A DNA stretch of 33,476 nt. Origin: an uncultured Dehalococcoidia bacterium (GTDB lineage Bacteria > Chloroflexota > Dehalococcoidia > GIF9 > UBA5629). The stretch covers positions 1 through 33,476 of the forward strand of contig CAIYTC010000081.1 of NCBI GenBank assembly GCA_903929005.1, read 5' to 3'. Made by a program: the position numbers and the translations under genes. Shown in pieces: positions 14,748 through 23,541 of this stretch. The notes beneath the pieces were generated by a model. That model did not search any database and was not told where the DNA came from. It saw only the letters and a list, made by a program, of their open reading frames with translations. Every line of letters begins with the position of its first letter. Position 1 is the stretch's first letter.

Positions 14748-15215
14748 ATGTCTGAAAAGGAAAACCTCAGCATCTACTGCGACGGCGCCTGCTCGGGCAA
14801 CCAGTTCCGCAGCAACGCCGGCGGCTGGGGCGCCATTCTCAAGTGTGGGGACAGGCTAAAAGAAATCAAGGGCGGGGAGCTTAATACTACCAATCAGCGC
14901 ATGGAATTGACCGCCTGCATCAGGGCGCTGGAGCAGGTCAAATCAGGCCAGTACGCTATCGAGGTTTACACCGACAGCGCCTACCTGGTGAACTGCATGC
15001 ATAAAAAATGGTACGTGGCCTGGCAGAAAAACGGCTGGGAAAACGCCAGCAAACGACCCGTCGAGAACCGCGACCTCTGGGAACGGCTCCTTTCCCTGTT
15101 ACCTTTACATAAGGTAAATTTCATCAAGGTAACCGGGCATGCCGGTAACGCCTTAAACGAGCGGGCAGATGAGCTTGCCAAACAGGGCGTAGCCGGCGTC
15201 AGAAAGCCTGTTTAA
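14748..15215 (+). CDS. rnhA: Ribonuclease HI
   Basis: A 155-aa enzyme that cuts the RNA strand of RNA-DNA hybrids, removing R-loops and primers. The metal-binding acidic residues are visible: D12 (YCDGACSGN), E53 (NQRMELTA), D76 (YTDSAYL) and D141 (NERADELA), together with the catalytic-loop H131. It contains the basic-protrusion region KKWYVAWQKNGW typical of bacterial RNase HI. Length is standard. It is divergent from acsE and begins a plus-strand run with gyrB. Confidence 0.95.
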   Translation: MSEKENLSIYCDGACSGNQFRSNAGGWGAILKCGDRLKEIKGGELNTTNQRMELTACIRALEQVKSGQYAIEVYTDSAYLVNCMHKKWYVAWQKNGWENASKRPVENRDLWERLLSLLPLHKVNFIKVTGHAGNALNERADELAKQGVAGVRKPV

Positions 15216-15291
15216 ACTGATGCATTTCCAAGCGGAATATGCTATACTAACATCTGAAATTGCAAGTCCTTGTATGCTCCGGTTGAGCAAA

Positions 15292-15305
15292 CACAATATA
15301 TTGTG
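15292..15305. promoter_or_regulatory. 14-bp perfect palindrome upstream of gyrB
   Basis: CACAATATATTGTG is a perfect palindrome 70 bp upstream of the gyrB start. A TATACT box lies at 15243-15248. The palindrome has no U-tract after it, so an operator is more likely than a terminator. The regulator is unknown. Confidence 0.4.
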
Positions 15306-15374
15306 ATGCTTGTCTTTGATTTCTCGCTTAAGGGCGGGCCTTGGACGGGCGAAATCCAGCGGAAGTGATAAAGC

Positions 15375-17294
15375 ATGATCCCTGAGCAAATCAACAATTC
15401 CACCAATGGCGATTACAACGCAGAAAATATCCGCGTACTGGACGGGTTGGAAGCGGTGCGCCTGCGTCCCGGCATGTACATCGGCGATACGGGCAAGGAC
15501 GGCCTGCACCACCTGGTCTACGAGATCGTCTATAACAGCATTGACGAAGCTATGGCCGGCTTCTGCGACCTCATACAGGTCATAGTGCATGCCGATAACT
15601 CCCTCACCGTTATCGATAACGGCCGCGGCATACCGGTAGATAACCACCCCGAAAAGGGCATCTCCGCCCTTGAGGTTGTGATGACCACCCTGCACGCCGG
15701 CGGCAAATTCGGCGGCGGCGCCTACAGCGTTTCCTCAGGTTTGCACGGCGTGGGCGCCTCGGTTGTCAGCGCGCTGTCGGCCTGGATGCGCGCCGAGGTC
15801 AGGCGTAACGGCAAGATCTGGCGCCAGGACTACAAGGTGGGTGTGCGGCAGGCCGATGTCAAGTCTGTGGGCAGGACCGATGAAACAGGCACCACGATCA
15901 CTTTCATGGCCGATTCCGAGATATTCAGCGATATCAACTACGATTTTAACATCGTCACCGAGCGTTTGCGTGAGCTGGCCTTCCTTAATAAGGGGGTTGA
16001 AATCAGCCTCAAGGACGAGCGGACGGACAGGGAGTCCACCTATTTCTTCGAGGGCGGCATAGCCAGCCTGGTACGGCGCATCAACAAGAACCGCCAGGTG
16101 CTGGATAAATCTATTTACATCGCCGGCAGTGTTAACAGCACCGCCGTGGAGATCGCCATACAGTACAACGACGGCTACTCGGAGAACGTTACAGCCTTCG
16201 CCAACTGCGTCAACACCAAGGAAGGCGGCACACACATGACCGGTTTCCGCGCCGCGCTGACCCGCGTGCTAAACGACTACGCCCGCAAGAACAAGTATCT
16301 AAAGGATAACGATCCCAACCTGTCCGGTGAAGATATCCGCGACGGCCTCACCGCGGTAATCAGCGTCAAACTGGGGTCTCCCCAATTTGAAGGGCAGACC
16401 AAGGCCAAGCTGGGCAACCCCGAAGTGAAAGGGCAGGTGGAGTCGGTGGCCAGCGATGGGTTGAACGAATACCTGGAAAAGCACCCCGACGAGGGCAAAT
16501 CGATAATAGACAAGTGCCTGCTGGCAGCCAAGGCCCGGGAAGCAGCGCGCAAGGCGCGAGACCTCATCCTCAAGAAAACGGGGCTTGAGTTCGGCACGCT
16601 GCCGGGAAAGCTTGCCGACTGCGCCAGCAACAACGCCAAAGATTGCGAGCTTTACATAGTAGAAGGCGATTCAGCGGGTGGCTCGGCCAAGCAGGGGCGC
16701 GACCGCAATTTCCAGGCCATCCTGCCACTCAAGGGGAAGATACTCAATGTGGAGAAAGCGGCCAAGGACAAGATATTTGACCACGAGGAGATACGGGCGC
16801 TCATCACCGCGCTGGGCACCGGCATCAGTGATGCCTACGATTACTCCAAGCTGCGCTACCACCAGGTTATCATAATGACCGATGCCGACGTGGACGGCGC
16901 GCATATCCGCACCCTGCTGCTCACCTTCTTCTACCGCAATATGTTTGATATTATCGACAAAGGCCACCTCTTTATCGCCCAGCCCCCGCTCTACCGCCTG
17001 ACCACCGGCAAGCAGCAGCACTGGATCTACTCGGACGCCGAGAAAGAAGCCAAGCTGGCCACTTTAAAGAGCAGCAAGGTGGACGTCCAGCGCTACAAAG
17101 GCCTGGGTGAAATGAGCCCCGAGCAACTCTGGGACACAACCATGAACCCCGCCACCAGGACACTGCTCAAGGTGCAACTGGATGACGCCATGAAAACCGA
17201 CGAGATCTTCCACATACTGATGGGCAGCGAGGTGCCGCCGCGCAAATCCTTCATCCAGGCCCACGCCCGCAGCGTTAAGAACCTCGATATCTAA
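15375..17294 (+). CDS. gyrB: DNA gyrase subunit B
   Basis: A 639-aa ATPase subunit of DNA gyrase. It has the GHKL ATP-binding region (YNSIDEAMAG, DNGRGIPV, GLHGVGASVV), the transducer domain, and the TOPRIM domain with EGDSAGGSAKQGRD and DADVDGAHIRTLLLTFFYR. The C-terminal QRYKGLGEMSPEQLW motif is present. Length is normal for a gyrase B without insertions. It lies in the dnaA neighbourhood, as is common near origins. gyrA is about 10 kb away rather than adjacent. Confidence 0.97.
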   Translation: MIPEQINNSTNGDYNAENIRVLDGLEAVRLRPGMYIGDTGKDGLHHLVYEIVYNSIDEAMAGFCDLIQVIVHADNSLTVIDNGRGIPVDNHPEKGISALEVVMTTLHAGGKFGGGAYSVSSGLHGVGASVVSALSAWMRAEVRRNGKIWRQDYKVGVRQADVKSVGRTDETGTTITFMADSEIFSDINYDFNIVTERLRELAFLNKGVEISLKDERTDRESTYFFEGGIASLVRRINKNRQVLDKSIYIAGSVNSTAVEIAIQYNDGYSENVTAFANCVNTKEGGTHMTGFRAALTRVLNDYARKNKYLKDNDPNLSGEDIRDGLTAVISVKLGSPQFEGQTKAKLGNPEVKGQVESVASDGLNEYLEKHPDEGKSIIDKCLLAAKAREAARKARDLILKKTGLEFGTLPGKLADCASNNAKDCELYIVEGDSAGGSAKQGRDRNFQAILPLKGKILNVEKAAKDKIFDHEEIRALITALGTGISDAYDYSKLRYHQVIIMTDADVDGAHIRTLLLTFFYRNMFDIIDKGHLFIAQPPLYRLTTGKQQHWIYSDAEKEAKLATLKSSKVDVQRYKGLGEMSPEQLWDTTMNPATRTLLKVQLDDAMKTDEIFHILMGSEVPPRKSFIQAHARSVKNLDI

Positions 17295-17329
17295 AGCCGT
17301 CTAACTTTTGCCCGCTGCAATCAAGTCTA

Positions 17330-17932
17330 TTATTCCGTATATAATTGATGTTCAATGATAAACCGTTCTACTTCCGCGAGCACGAGATAGCGTATGGATC
17401 GTCTCCCGACCATACGCGCGCGGATATTGGTCGAGCTTATCCCTATACAGGGCTCATCCAATATTACAATCCTCTCTGAGATGCCGGGCATGGCTGATTC
17501 CAGCGTTGTAGTGTCTGGCCTGCTGAAACCCGGCCGGGGAAAGGCTACCACTACCGCCATTTTAGAGACACGGTACGGCGCCTTCCAGGCAGGCATATCC
17601 GCCAGGCTGTCCCAGCCCATCAGCAGGAATAGCTGCGTTTCATAGCCCAGTTCTTTCCACATCTGCTCCAGCGTATCCACGGTGAAAGTGGGACCCGGCC
17701 GCTCAACCTCGATGGTGGACAGGCTGAATGAGGGGTTCGCTGCGATAGCCAACCTTACCATCTCCACCCTGAGCGCCGCCGCTGTTACCTTATGGGGCGA
17801 CTTCATCCAGGGGTCTCCGGCCGGTATGAAAATGACCCTGTCGAGACCGAGCCTTACCCTCGCTTCCTCGGCGATTATGAGGTGCGCGAGGTGGATTGGA
17901 TCAAAGGTGCCGCCCATGATGCCGACTTTCAC
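17330..17932 (-). CDS. nadD: Nicotinate-nucleotide adenylyltransferase
   Basis: A 200-aa NAD biosynthesis enzyme converting nicotinate mononucleotide to deamido-NAD. It has the nucleotidyltransferase signature GGTFDPIHLAHL near the N-terminus (HxxH-type ATP site) and ISSTNIR near the C-terminus. I chose GTG 17932 (MKVGIMGG) rather than the upstream TTG 17950. GAGGT sits five bases before the GTG and overlaps the obgE stop, and the shorter form matches the family start. It is the downstream gene of an obgE-nadD operon and converges on gyrB, with 35 bp between the stops. Confidence 0.93.
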   Translation of the reverse strand: MKVGIMGGTFDPIHLAHLIIAEEARVRLGLDRVIFIPAGDPWMKSPHKVTAAALRVEMVRLAIAANPSFSLSTIEVERPGPTFTVDTLEQMWKELGYETQLFLLMGWDSLADMPAWKAPYRVSKMAVVVAFPRPGFSRPDTTTLESAMPGISERIVILDEPCIGISSTNIRARMVGRRSIRYLVLAEVERFIIEHQLYTE

Positions 17933-17939
17933 AGTAACC

Positions 17940-18995
17940 TCACCGGTCAACCGGCTTTGGCCGGAAGATCACTTCAGGAGCATCTTCCTCAGCCGGCTTC
18001 AATCTCTCTTCACTGATTAGCTCGTGCACAGAGCTGACTAATTCCCCGAGCCCCTGTCTTTCAACTGCGGAAACCATCAGCACCGGCCAGCCCGCACCGG
18101 CCAATTCCGCTTTAATTGAATCAAGCGCCGCCGGGTCCTCGATTGCATCGATCTTATTCACGGCGATCAGGCTTTTCTTCTCCCTGAGCTTCGGGTCAAA
18201 CAATACAACCTCTTTTTTCAAATTCATAAACTCGCCTGATAGACCGGGTGAGCTTGCATCCAGAAGATAAAGCAGTACAGCCGCCTTTTCAGCATGGACT
18301 AAAAACATGTTCCCCAGGCCTTTTCCCTCTTGTGCTCCCCCGATGATAGCGGGCATTTCAGCCCAAACATATTTTCGCCCGCCATCATCAACAATTCCCA
18401 GCACAGGCGCCTTGGTTGTGAACGGGTAGTCGGCTACCTCCGGCCTGGCTGCTGATATGGCTGCGATCAGTGAAGACTTTCCACTATTGGGATACCCAAT
18501 AATGCAGGCATCCGTCAACAACCTTACTTTGAGTATTATGTCACGCTGCTCGCCCTCCTCTCCCGGCTGGAAGATCGTAGGAGCTTTGCGGGTGGCTGTG
18601 GCGTAATGCACATTTCCCTTACCCCCTTTTCCGCCCCTGGCCAGCAGCGTCTTTTTACCTTTCTGCTGCAGGTCGGCTATCATCAGTTCCCTGCCCCCTT
18701 CCTTGACATAAATAATAGTTCCTGCCGGTACCTTCAACACCAGGTCCTCGGCATTCAGTCCGTGCATCCTGTTCTTTCCACCTCTGCCCCCGTTCTGTGC
18801 TTTATACAGGGTCCTGTGTTTAAAAGACGCCAGGTCCTCCATATCGTTGTCTGCCAGCAGGTATATATCGCCACCCTTGCCGCCATCTCCGCCATCCGGT
18901 CCGCCGAAGGGCAGGAATTTCTCCCTCCTGAAACTGGCCTGTCCACTCCCTCCATTACCGGCCTTCACCCGTATTTCTACATTGTCAACAAACAT
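17940..18995 (-). CDS. obgE: Obg GTPase with an unusual switch II
   Basis: A 351-aa ribosome-associated GTPase. The glycine-rich Obg fold spans 1-158 (many GG motifs), followed by the G domain: G1 GYPNSGKSS (167-175), G2 region TTKAPVLG, G4 NKID (280-283) and G5 VSA. The G3 motif, almost always DIPG in Obg proteins, reads EMPA (213-216), and the following region is IIGGAQEGKGLGNMFLVHAEKA instead of the usual IEGAH...FLRH. These changes hit the Mg-coordinating Asp and the switch-II Gly. The reading frame is intact and the rest is well conserved. No Shine-Dalgarno sequence is seen before ATG 18995. Confidence 0.93.
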   Translation of the reverse strand: MFVDNVEIRVKAGNGGSGQASFRREKFLPFGGPDGGDGGKGGDIYLLADNDMEDLASFKHRTLYKAQNGGRGGKNRMHGLNAEDLVLKVPAGTIIYVKEGGRELMIADLQQKGKKTLLARGGKGGKGNVHYATATRKAPTIFQPGEEGEQRDIILKVRLLTDACIIGYPNSGKSSLIAAISAARPEVADYPFTTKAPVLGIVDDGGRKYVWAEMPAIIGGAQEGKGLGNMFLVHAEKAAVLLYLLDASSPGLSGEFMNLKKEVVLFDPKLREKKSLIAVNKIDAIEDPAALDSIKAELAGAGWPVLMVSAVERQGLGELVSSVHELISEERLKPAEEDAPEVIFRPKPVDR

Positions 18996-19189
18996 AATCT
19001 TATTAAGTGATCAATACTATCTATATAATTCCTGTTGATATCATCATACTAATTATAAGCTGGTTGATGTTGTGGATGATAGTTACCGGAACCTGCGATC
19101 GTTTATTTAAAGCTGCCGGTGGGTGTTTAAAAAGGCTGGGCGGTTATCAACAAACAGACAGGATTTTTCCACAAAGAATGCACAGGGGG
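18996..19189. other. Probable chromosomal origin (oriC) between dnaA and obgE
   Basis: The 194-bp gap after dnaA holds four DnaA-box-like 9-mers: TGTTGATAT (19033, reverse of ATATCAACA), TGTGGATGA (19071, reverse of TCATCCACA), TTATCAACA (19144) and TTTTCCACA (19165). The last three differ by one base from TTATCCACA and the first by two. Two reverse boxes face two forward boxes. An AT-rich stretch at ~19000-19060 could be the unwinding element. Position next to dnaA and near gyrB supports the call. Confidence 0.6.
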
Positions 19190-20551
19190 CTAAGTTGGCC
19201 GGTGGGCTTTTAACGATGTGCGGATACCTTCGATAGATTTGCTTAACTGTGAATCAGCGCTGATTGAGGATGAAATTTTTTCGCAGCCGTGTATTACGGT
19301 GGAGTGGTCCCTGTTGCCCAGGATCTTACCTATTTCAGAGAGGTTAGTATGGTTCTGCTGGCGCAGCAGGTACATGACGATATGGCGGGCACGGGACGTT
19401 TTAAGGTCCCTTTTCTTCCCGGTTATATCATCCGGTGAAATAACGAAGTAATCAGCCACGGCATTGATAATGGCGGATGGGGGATAATAGCCGTTATTCT
19501 GCCGGGAGATTGAGATCATATCATTCAGGAGTTGCCTTACGGAGTTAATATCTAAAGGTGAGTTATCCATGCGGGCATAAATGGTCAGCCTGATCAGGGC
19601 TCCTTCCAGCTCCCTCACGTTGTCGTGGAAATTTGTAGCCAGGAAGTTAAGGATGGAAGCGTCGAAGCTCGATTTCAAGAGCCTGGATTTCAACTCGAGT
19701 ATGGCGAGCCGGGTTTTATGATCCGGCGGATGGATATCTGCCACCAGTCCGCCTTCCAGGCGGGAGCGGAGCCGGGCGTTGAAAGATTCCATCTCTTTGG
19801 GCGGGCGGTCGCAGGAAATGATGACCTGGCGGTTATCTGCCAGGAACTCGCTGAATATGTGGAAGATGCATTCCTGTGTCTGCGTCTTGCCGCTGAGAAA
19901 CTGGATATCGTCCAGCAGTAAAACGTCCACCTTGTTGAATTTATTTCTGAAATCCTCAACTTTCTGATTACGGATGGCGATAATAAACTCGTTGGTGAAT
20001 TGCTCGGCGCTCATGTAGAGAGTGGTCATCTCCCGTGCCGTAATAGCCTGCCCGATGGCGTGCAGCAAATGAGTTTTGCCTGTGCCCGTACCGCCGTAAA
20101 TAAAAAGCGGGTTAAATACTTCCCCGGGGTTGCCGGATATTTCAATGGCGGCTGTATATGGCAAACGGTTACAGTCGCCTGCAACAAAGGTATTAAAAGT
20201 GTACTTGGGATTGAGGGAGGCAGCTTTGCCTACAGGGTGCCGGCTCTTGAGACTCACGCCGCCGTCCGTCATCAACCCGGCTTTGGCCGTACCGGTATCA
20301 CACCTTAGCGCCTGTACCTGGAAGAGCACCTCGGTATTTTGCCCGGTGATGGTCGAGAGTATCCTGCAGACTACTGAAGAGAGCCTGCTCTTCAGCCACT
20401 CTTCGATAAAGGCAGTGGGGACAGCCACGGTGAATAAACCTTTAACGTAGGCTATTCCCCGCGAATCCTTTAACCATGTATTATAATTAGCTTTACTAAC
20501 CTGGAGTTGCAGCTCACCAAGAGCCGCCTCCCATATCTTTTCAGCTTGCAT
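19190..20551 (-). CDS. dnaA: Chromosomal replication initiator DnaA
   Basis: A ~453-aa AAA+ initiator. Domain I is residues ~1-80 (IWEAALGELQLQVSKANYNTWL). A short linker is followed by the AAA+ core with Walker A GGTGTGKTH (~153-161) and Walker B VDVLLLDDIQFLSG. The C-terminal DNA-binding domain contains the DnaA signature region (TSRARHIVMYLLRQQ...GNRDHSTVIHG). I prefer ATG 20551 over GTG 20557 because AAGGTG lies just upstream of the ATG. It is transcribed towards the probable origin and obgE. dnaN does not follow, unlike the textbook order. Confidence 0.96.
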   Translation of the reverse strand: MQAEKIWEAALGELQLQVSKANYNTWLKDSRGIAYVKGLFTVAVPTAFIEEWLKSRLSSVVCRILSTITGQNTEVLFQVQALRCDTGTAKAGLMTDGGVSLKSRHPVGKAASLNPKYTFNTFVAGDCNRLPYTAAIEISGNPGEVFNPLFIYGGTGTGKTHLLHAIGQAITAREMTTLYMSAEQFTNEFIIAIRNQKVEDFRNKFNKVDVLLLDDIQFLSGKTQTQECIFHIFSEFLADNRQVIISCDRPPKEMESFNARLRSRLEGGLVADIHPPDHKTRLAILELKSRLLKSSFDASILNFLATNFHDNVRELEGALIRLTIYARMDNSPLDINSVRQLLNDMISISRQNNGYYPPSAIINAVADYFVISPDDITGKKRDLKTSRARHIVMYLLRQQNHTNLSEIGKILGNRDHSTVIHGCEKISSSISADSQLSKSIEGIRTSLKAHRPT

Positions 20552-20566
20552 CCTCACCTTATCCGT

Positions 20567-20594
20567 ACTATATTTACAACCGTGGGCATCTTAA
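20567..20594 (-). promoter_or_regulatory. dnaA promoter
   Basis: Minus strand: -35-like TTAAGA (20594-20589), 16-bp spacer, -10 TATAGT (20572-20567), giving a leader of about nine bases that contains the ribosome-binding site. A degenerate DnaA box TTATCCGTA (20559-20567) overlaps it and could allow autoregulation, but it has two mismatches. Confidence 0.4.
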
Positions 20595-20795
20595 AAAGGG
20601 CAAAAGCATCCCCCCTGGAAACGAAAAATGCAGACTTTTAGTTTAGTTAATGTGGGAAATTCGGTTTTGCAACCCGTCTGCTGGTTTTACTGTAATGCCC
20701 TACCGAACGGTGAATAGCTTAACACAACGGTCTTCAGCCCTGTCAATGGTTATTTTGACATAACGGGAAAATACTTTAGATATTGAGTGTATACG

Positions 20796-21731
20796 ATGAA
20801 AACCGTATTTATGGGATCTCCGTCCTTTGCCCTGCCAGCCTTGCAGGCTCTTATGTCAAACCAATATGACATAATAGCGGTTTATACACAGCCGGATAAA
20901 AAAACTGGCCGCGGGCAGCAGGTTACGGCGTGCACGGTCAAGCAGTTTGCCGTATCAAATGGCCTGAGTGTAATTCAACCGGAGACTTTCAGAGACCCGG
21001 CCCAGGTAGATCGACTGGCGGGCTTAAAGCCTGACATAATCATTGTTGCGGCCTACGGGCAGATATTGCCCGACAGCGTGCTGCAGATACCTTTATATAA
21101 ATGTATTAATATCCACCCATCGCTATTGCCTGAATACCGCGGGCCGTCCCCGGTATCTACAGCCATCCTTAACGGCGATGCCTTGACAGGCGTCACCATA
21201 ATGTTAATCGAAAAGAAGGTGGATAGCGGACCCCTCATCCAACAGCGGGAGATGGCAGTGGCGGATGAAGATACCACGGAATCGCTTTCCGGGAAATTGG
21301 CCGGACTGGGCGCTGAGATGTTGATTGAAACCGTACCGGCCTGGGTGGGGGGGGAAATCCGGCCCTGGATTCAAGACGAGAGCCGGGCCAGTTATACCAG
21401 GATGGGGTCTAAAGAGGACGGCCTGCTGGACTGGCGCCTGCCGGCACTGCAACTTTGGCGAAGGGTAAGGGCCTATCACCCCTGGCCCGGGTGTTATGCC
21501 AAATGGCGGGGCGGCAGGCTGGGGGTGGTTCAAACTGTTCCCTTGAAGGACACCGGTGGTGGGCGGGTGGGGCAGGTGGTAGCCCTACCGCGCGGCGGAC
21601 CGGCACGGGTGGCTGTGCGGACGTCAGATGGCCTGCTCGGCCTGCTCAGCGTGCAACCCGGGGGCAAGCGCGAAATGTCCGCAGCCGATTTCGTGGCAGG
21701 GCACAAGGATTTTATCGGCAGCCTGCTTTGA
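20796..21731 (+). CDS. fmt: Methionyl-tRNA formyltransferase
   Basis: A 311-aa enzyme that formylates initiator Met-tRNA using 10-formyl-THF. The start ATG 20796 (MKTVFMGSPSF) matches the family; GTG 20787 would add only three residues. The catalytic trio is visible: N105 and H107 in INIHPSLLPEYRGPSP, and D143 in KKVDSG. The C-terminal tRNA-binding domain follows (~205-311; RVRAYHPWPGCYAKW). The usual upstream def gene is absent. No clear Shine-Dalgarno sequence is present. Confidence 0.95.
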   Translation: MKTVFMGSPSFALPALQALMSNQYDIIAVYTQPDKKTGRGQQVTACTVKQFAVSNGLSVIQPETFRDPAQVDRLAGLKPDIIIVAAYGQILPDSVLQIPLYKCINIHPSLLPEYRGPSPVSTAILNGDALTGVTIMLIEKKVDSGPLIQQREMAVADEDTTESLSGKLAGLGAEMLIETVPAWVGGEIRPWIQDESRASYTRMGSKEDGLLDWRLPALQLWRRVRAYHPWPGCYAKWRGGRLGVVQTVPLKDTGGGRVGQVVALPRGGPARVAVRTSDGLLGLLSVQPGGKREMSAADFVAGHKDFIGSLL

Positions 21732-21794
21732 CTTAAACCCCGCTGAGAAATAAACTAATACAGTGCAAATTCGTGCTTTCAGGAGTAAATAGTG

Positions 21795-22490
21795 ATGTTA
21801 CTTTATCTGCTTATTATGGCGCCCGCCCTGATATTCATGATATACGCGCAGATCAAGGTTAAATCCACTTACGGAAAATATGCCAGGGTGTATAACCAGA
21901 AGGGCCTGACCGGCGCACAGGCCGCAACCCAGATGTTGAGGGCCAATGGTTTGAGCGATATCCCGGTCGAAACAATACAGGGCAAATTGACTGATCACTA
22001 CGATCCCGGGAAGCGCGTACTGAGGTTATCCCAGGAAGTTGCCCGCACCCCATCCGTGGCAGCGGTTGGCATCGCCCTGCACGAGGTCGGCCACGCGCTG
22101 CAGCATAGCACAAGGTACGGTTTGATGGGACTGCGCTCCTCCCTGGTGCCGGCCGCCAATATCGGCAGCACCTTCGGCTGGATACTGATCATGGGCGGAG
22201 TCCTGCTGATGGGATTCTACCAGGCTTTCGGTGAAATGGTGGCGGTGGCCGGGATATTCCTTTTCTCCGCTGCTGTGCTATTTACACTGGTAACCCTTCC
22301 AGTTGAGTTCAATGCCAGCAATCGCGCCAGGCAGATGATCAAGGATAGCGGCCTGCTGGTGGGACAGGAATATGACGGCGCCAGCGCGGTATTATCGGCT
22401 GCTGCCCTGACTTATGTGGCAGCTATGCTGCAGGCCGTGGCGCAACTGCTTTACTTCGTGTTTTTGGTCTTCGGCGCAAGAAGGGATTAG
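21795..22490 (+). CDS. Membrane zinc metallopeptidase (YugP/Zn_peptidase_2 family)
   Basis: A 231-aa membrane protein. An N-terminal transmembrane helix (LLYLLIMAPALIFMIYA) is followed by a soluble part, the zinc-binding HEVGH motif (ALHEVGHALQH, about residues 95-105) and two or three further hydrophobic helices (GWILIMGGVLLMGFY, VAGIFLFSAAVLFTLVTL, and the C-terminal one). PVEFNASNRA contains the conserved Glu typical of the family. AGGAG at 21781-21785 serves either GTG 21792 or ATG 21795. The biological substrate of this widespread family is unknown. Confidence 0.88.
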   Translation: MLLYLLIMAPALIFMIYAQIKVKSTYGKYARVYNQKGLTGAQAATQMLRANGLSDIPVETIQGKLTDHYDPGKRVLRLSQEVARTPSVAAVGIALHEVGHALQHSTRYGLMGLRSSLVPAANIGSTFGWILIMGGVLLMGFYQAFGEMVAVAGIFLFSAAVLFTLVTLPVEFNASNRARQMIKDSGLLVGQEYDGASAVLSAAALTYVAAMLQAVAQLLYFVFLVFGARRD

Positions 22491-22595
22491 CCTTACGCAG
22501 GTCAAACTTTCGGCCAGCCGCAGCCGGGCCGGCTGGCCGTCTTTTATTAAAAGGGCCTGGAGATTGTAACCGGAGAAAAATCAGGACTTGCTGTG

Positions 22596-23393
22596 ATGAA
22601 TAAAAAGACACCTGAATTCAGCGACCAGGAACTGGGCGAGTTCGAGACGTTCCACAAGATAATACAACGGCTGCGCGGGCGGGACGGCTGTCCCTGGGAC
22701 AGCAAGCAGACGCACGAATCGCTCAAGCCCTACCTGGTGGAGGAATGTTACGAGGTGCTGGAGGCCATAGAGGAAAATGACATGCCTGCCCTCAGCGAGG
22801 AGTTAGGCGACCTCTGGCTGCAAATCATGCTGCACTCTCAAATAGCTGAGGAATCCGCCGAGTTCAAACTCGGGGATGTGCTGCGCAGGATAAATACCAA
22901 GCTGATACATCGCCATCCCCATGTCTTCAGCGGTAAAAAGGTCAAGGGCGCTGAAGATGTATCGTTTAACTGGCAGGAACTTAAGGGGCAGGAGAAGCCG
23001 GGCCACCCTTCCCTTTTAGCCGGCATACCCAAGGGCATGCCGGCGCTGGCCTGCAGCCAATCCATGGGGCGCCGTGCGGCCTCTGCCGGCTTCGACTGGG
23101 AGCAGGCGGACGATATCATCGATAAGCTGGTTGAAGAAGTGCAGGAGTTACGCAAGGCTGCCACGCAGGAAGAGAAGGTGCACGAGTTTGGCGATATACT
23201 GCTGGTGTTGGCCAATATAGCCCGAAGTATGGATATTGAGGCCGAGTCAGCTCTCCGCCAGGCCAACGCCCGCTTCATGCGGCGCTTTCAGCACATTGAG
23301 GAAGCCTGCCGTGCTAAAGGAGTCAACTTCAAGGCCCTGTCTATGGCCGGGATGGACAGGCTGTGGAACGATGCCAAGAAGGCAGTGGGATAG
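22596..23393 (+). CDS. mazG: Nucleoside triphosphate pyrophosphohydrolase MazG
   Basis: A 265-aa tandem-domain MazG that hydrolyses (d)NTPs to monophosphates and pyrophosphate, as house-cleaning. The N-terminal domain has RLRGRDGCPWDSKQTHESL and the metal-binding E-E...E-x2-D pattern (LVEECYEVLEA, SEELGDLW). The second domain repeats it (KLVEEVQELRKA, HEFGDILLVLANIAR). Length is typical of full-length MazG. I chose ATG 22596; GTG 22593 is adjacent. Confidence 0.94.
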   Translation: MNKKTPEFSDQELGEFETFHKIIQRLRGRDGCPWDSKQTHESLKPYLVEECYEVLEAIEENDMPALSEELGDLWLQIMLHSQIAEESAEFKLGDVLRRINTKLIHRHPHVFSGKKVKGAEDVSFNWQELKGQEKPGHPSLLAGIPKGMPALACSQSMGRRAASAGFDWEQADDIIDKLVEEVQELRKAATQEEKVHEFGDILLVLANIARSMDIEAESALRQANARFMRRFQHIEEACRAKGVNFKALSMAGMDRLWNDAKKAVG

Positions 23394-23403
23394 TTATAGT
23401 GGC

Positions 23404-23480
23404 TGGTCGGGGAGAGAGGATTCGAACCTCCGGCCTCAGCGTCCCGAACGCTGCGCGCTAACCAACTGCGCTACTCCCCG
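23404..23480 (-). tRNA. tRNA-Pro (anticodon CGG)
   Basis: Folds cleanly on the minus strand. The acceptor CGGGGAG pairs with CTCCCCG. The D stem is GCGC/GCGC. The anticodon stem is CAGCG/CGCTG with loop TTCGGGA, giving anticodon CGG. The T arm is GGAGG-TTCGAAT-CCTCT with one G-U pair. Discriminator A is followed by an encoded CCA (23406-23404). It lies between mazG and apgM, antisense to both. Confidence 0.96.
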
Positions 23481-23492
23481 CACGAAGTAATT

Positions 23493-23521
23493 ATTATAAT
23501 CGGCTTTAACTTTCAGGGCAA
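23493..23521 (-). promoter_or_regulatory. tRNA-Pro promoter
   Basis: Minus strand: -35 TTGCCC (23521-23516), 17-bp spacer, perfect -10 TATAAT (23498-23493), with the tRNA 5' end 12 bases after the -10 box. This is the best consensus promoter in the window. Confidence 0.75.
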
Positions 23522-23541
23522 CAATTGTAAACTAATTGACT

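Noticed and set aside
23495-23500. TATAAT as apgM promoter on the plus strand
   Set aside because: No -35 box at the right distance (it would fall in the tRNA). The overlapping minus-strand reading gives a full tRNA promoter with 17-bp spacing.
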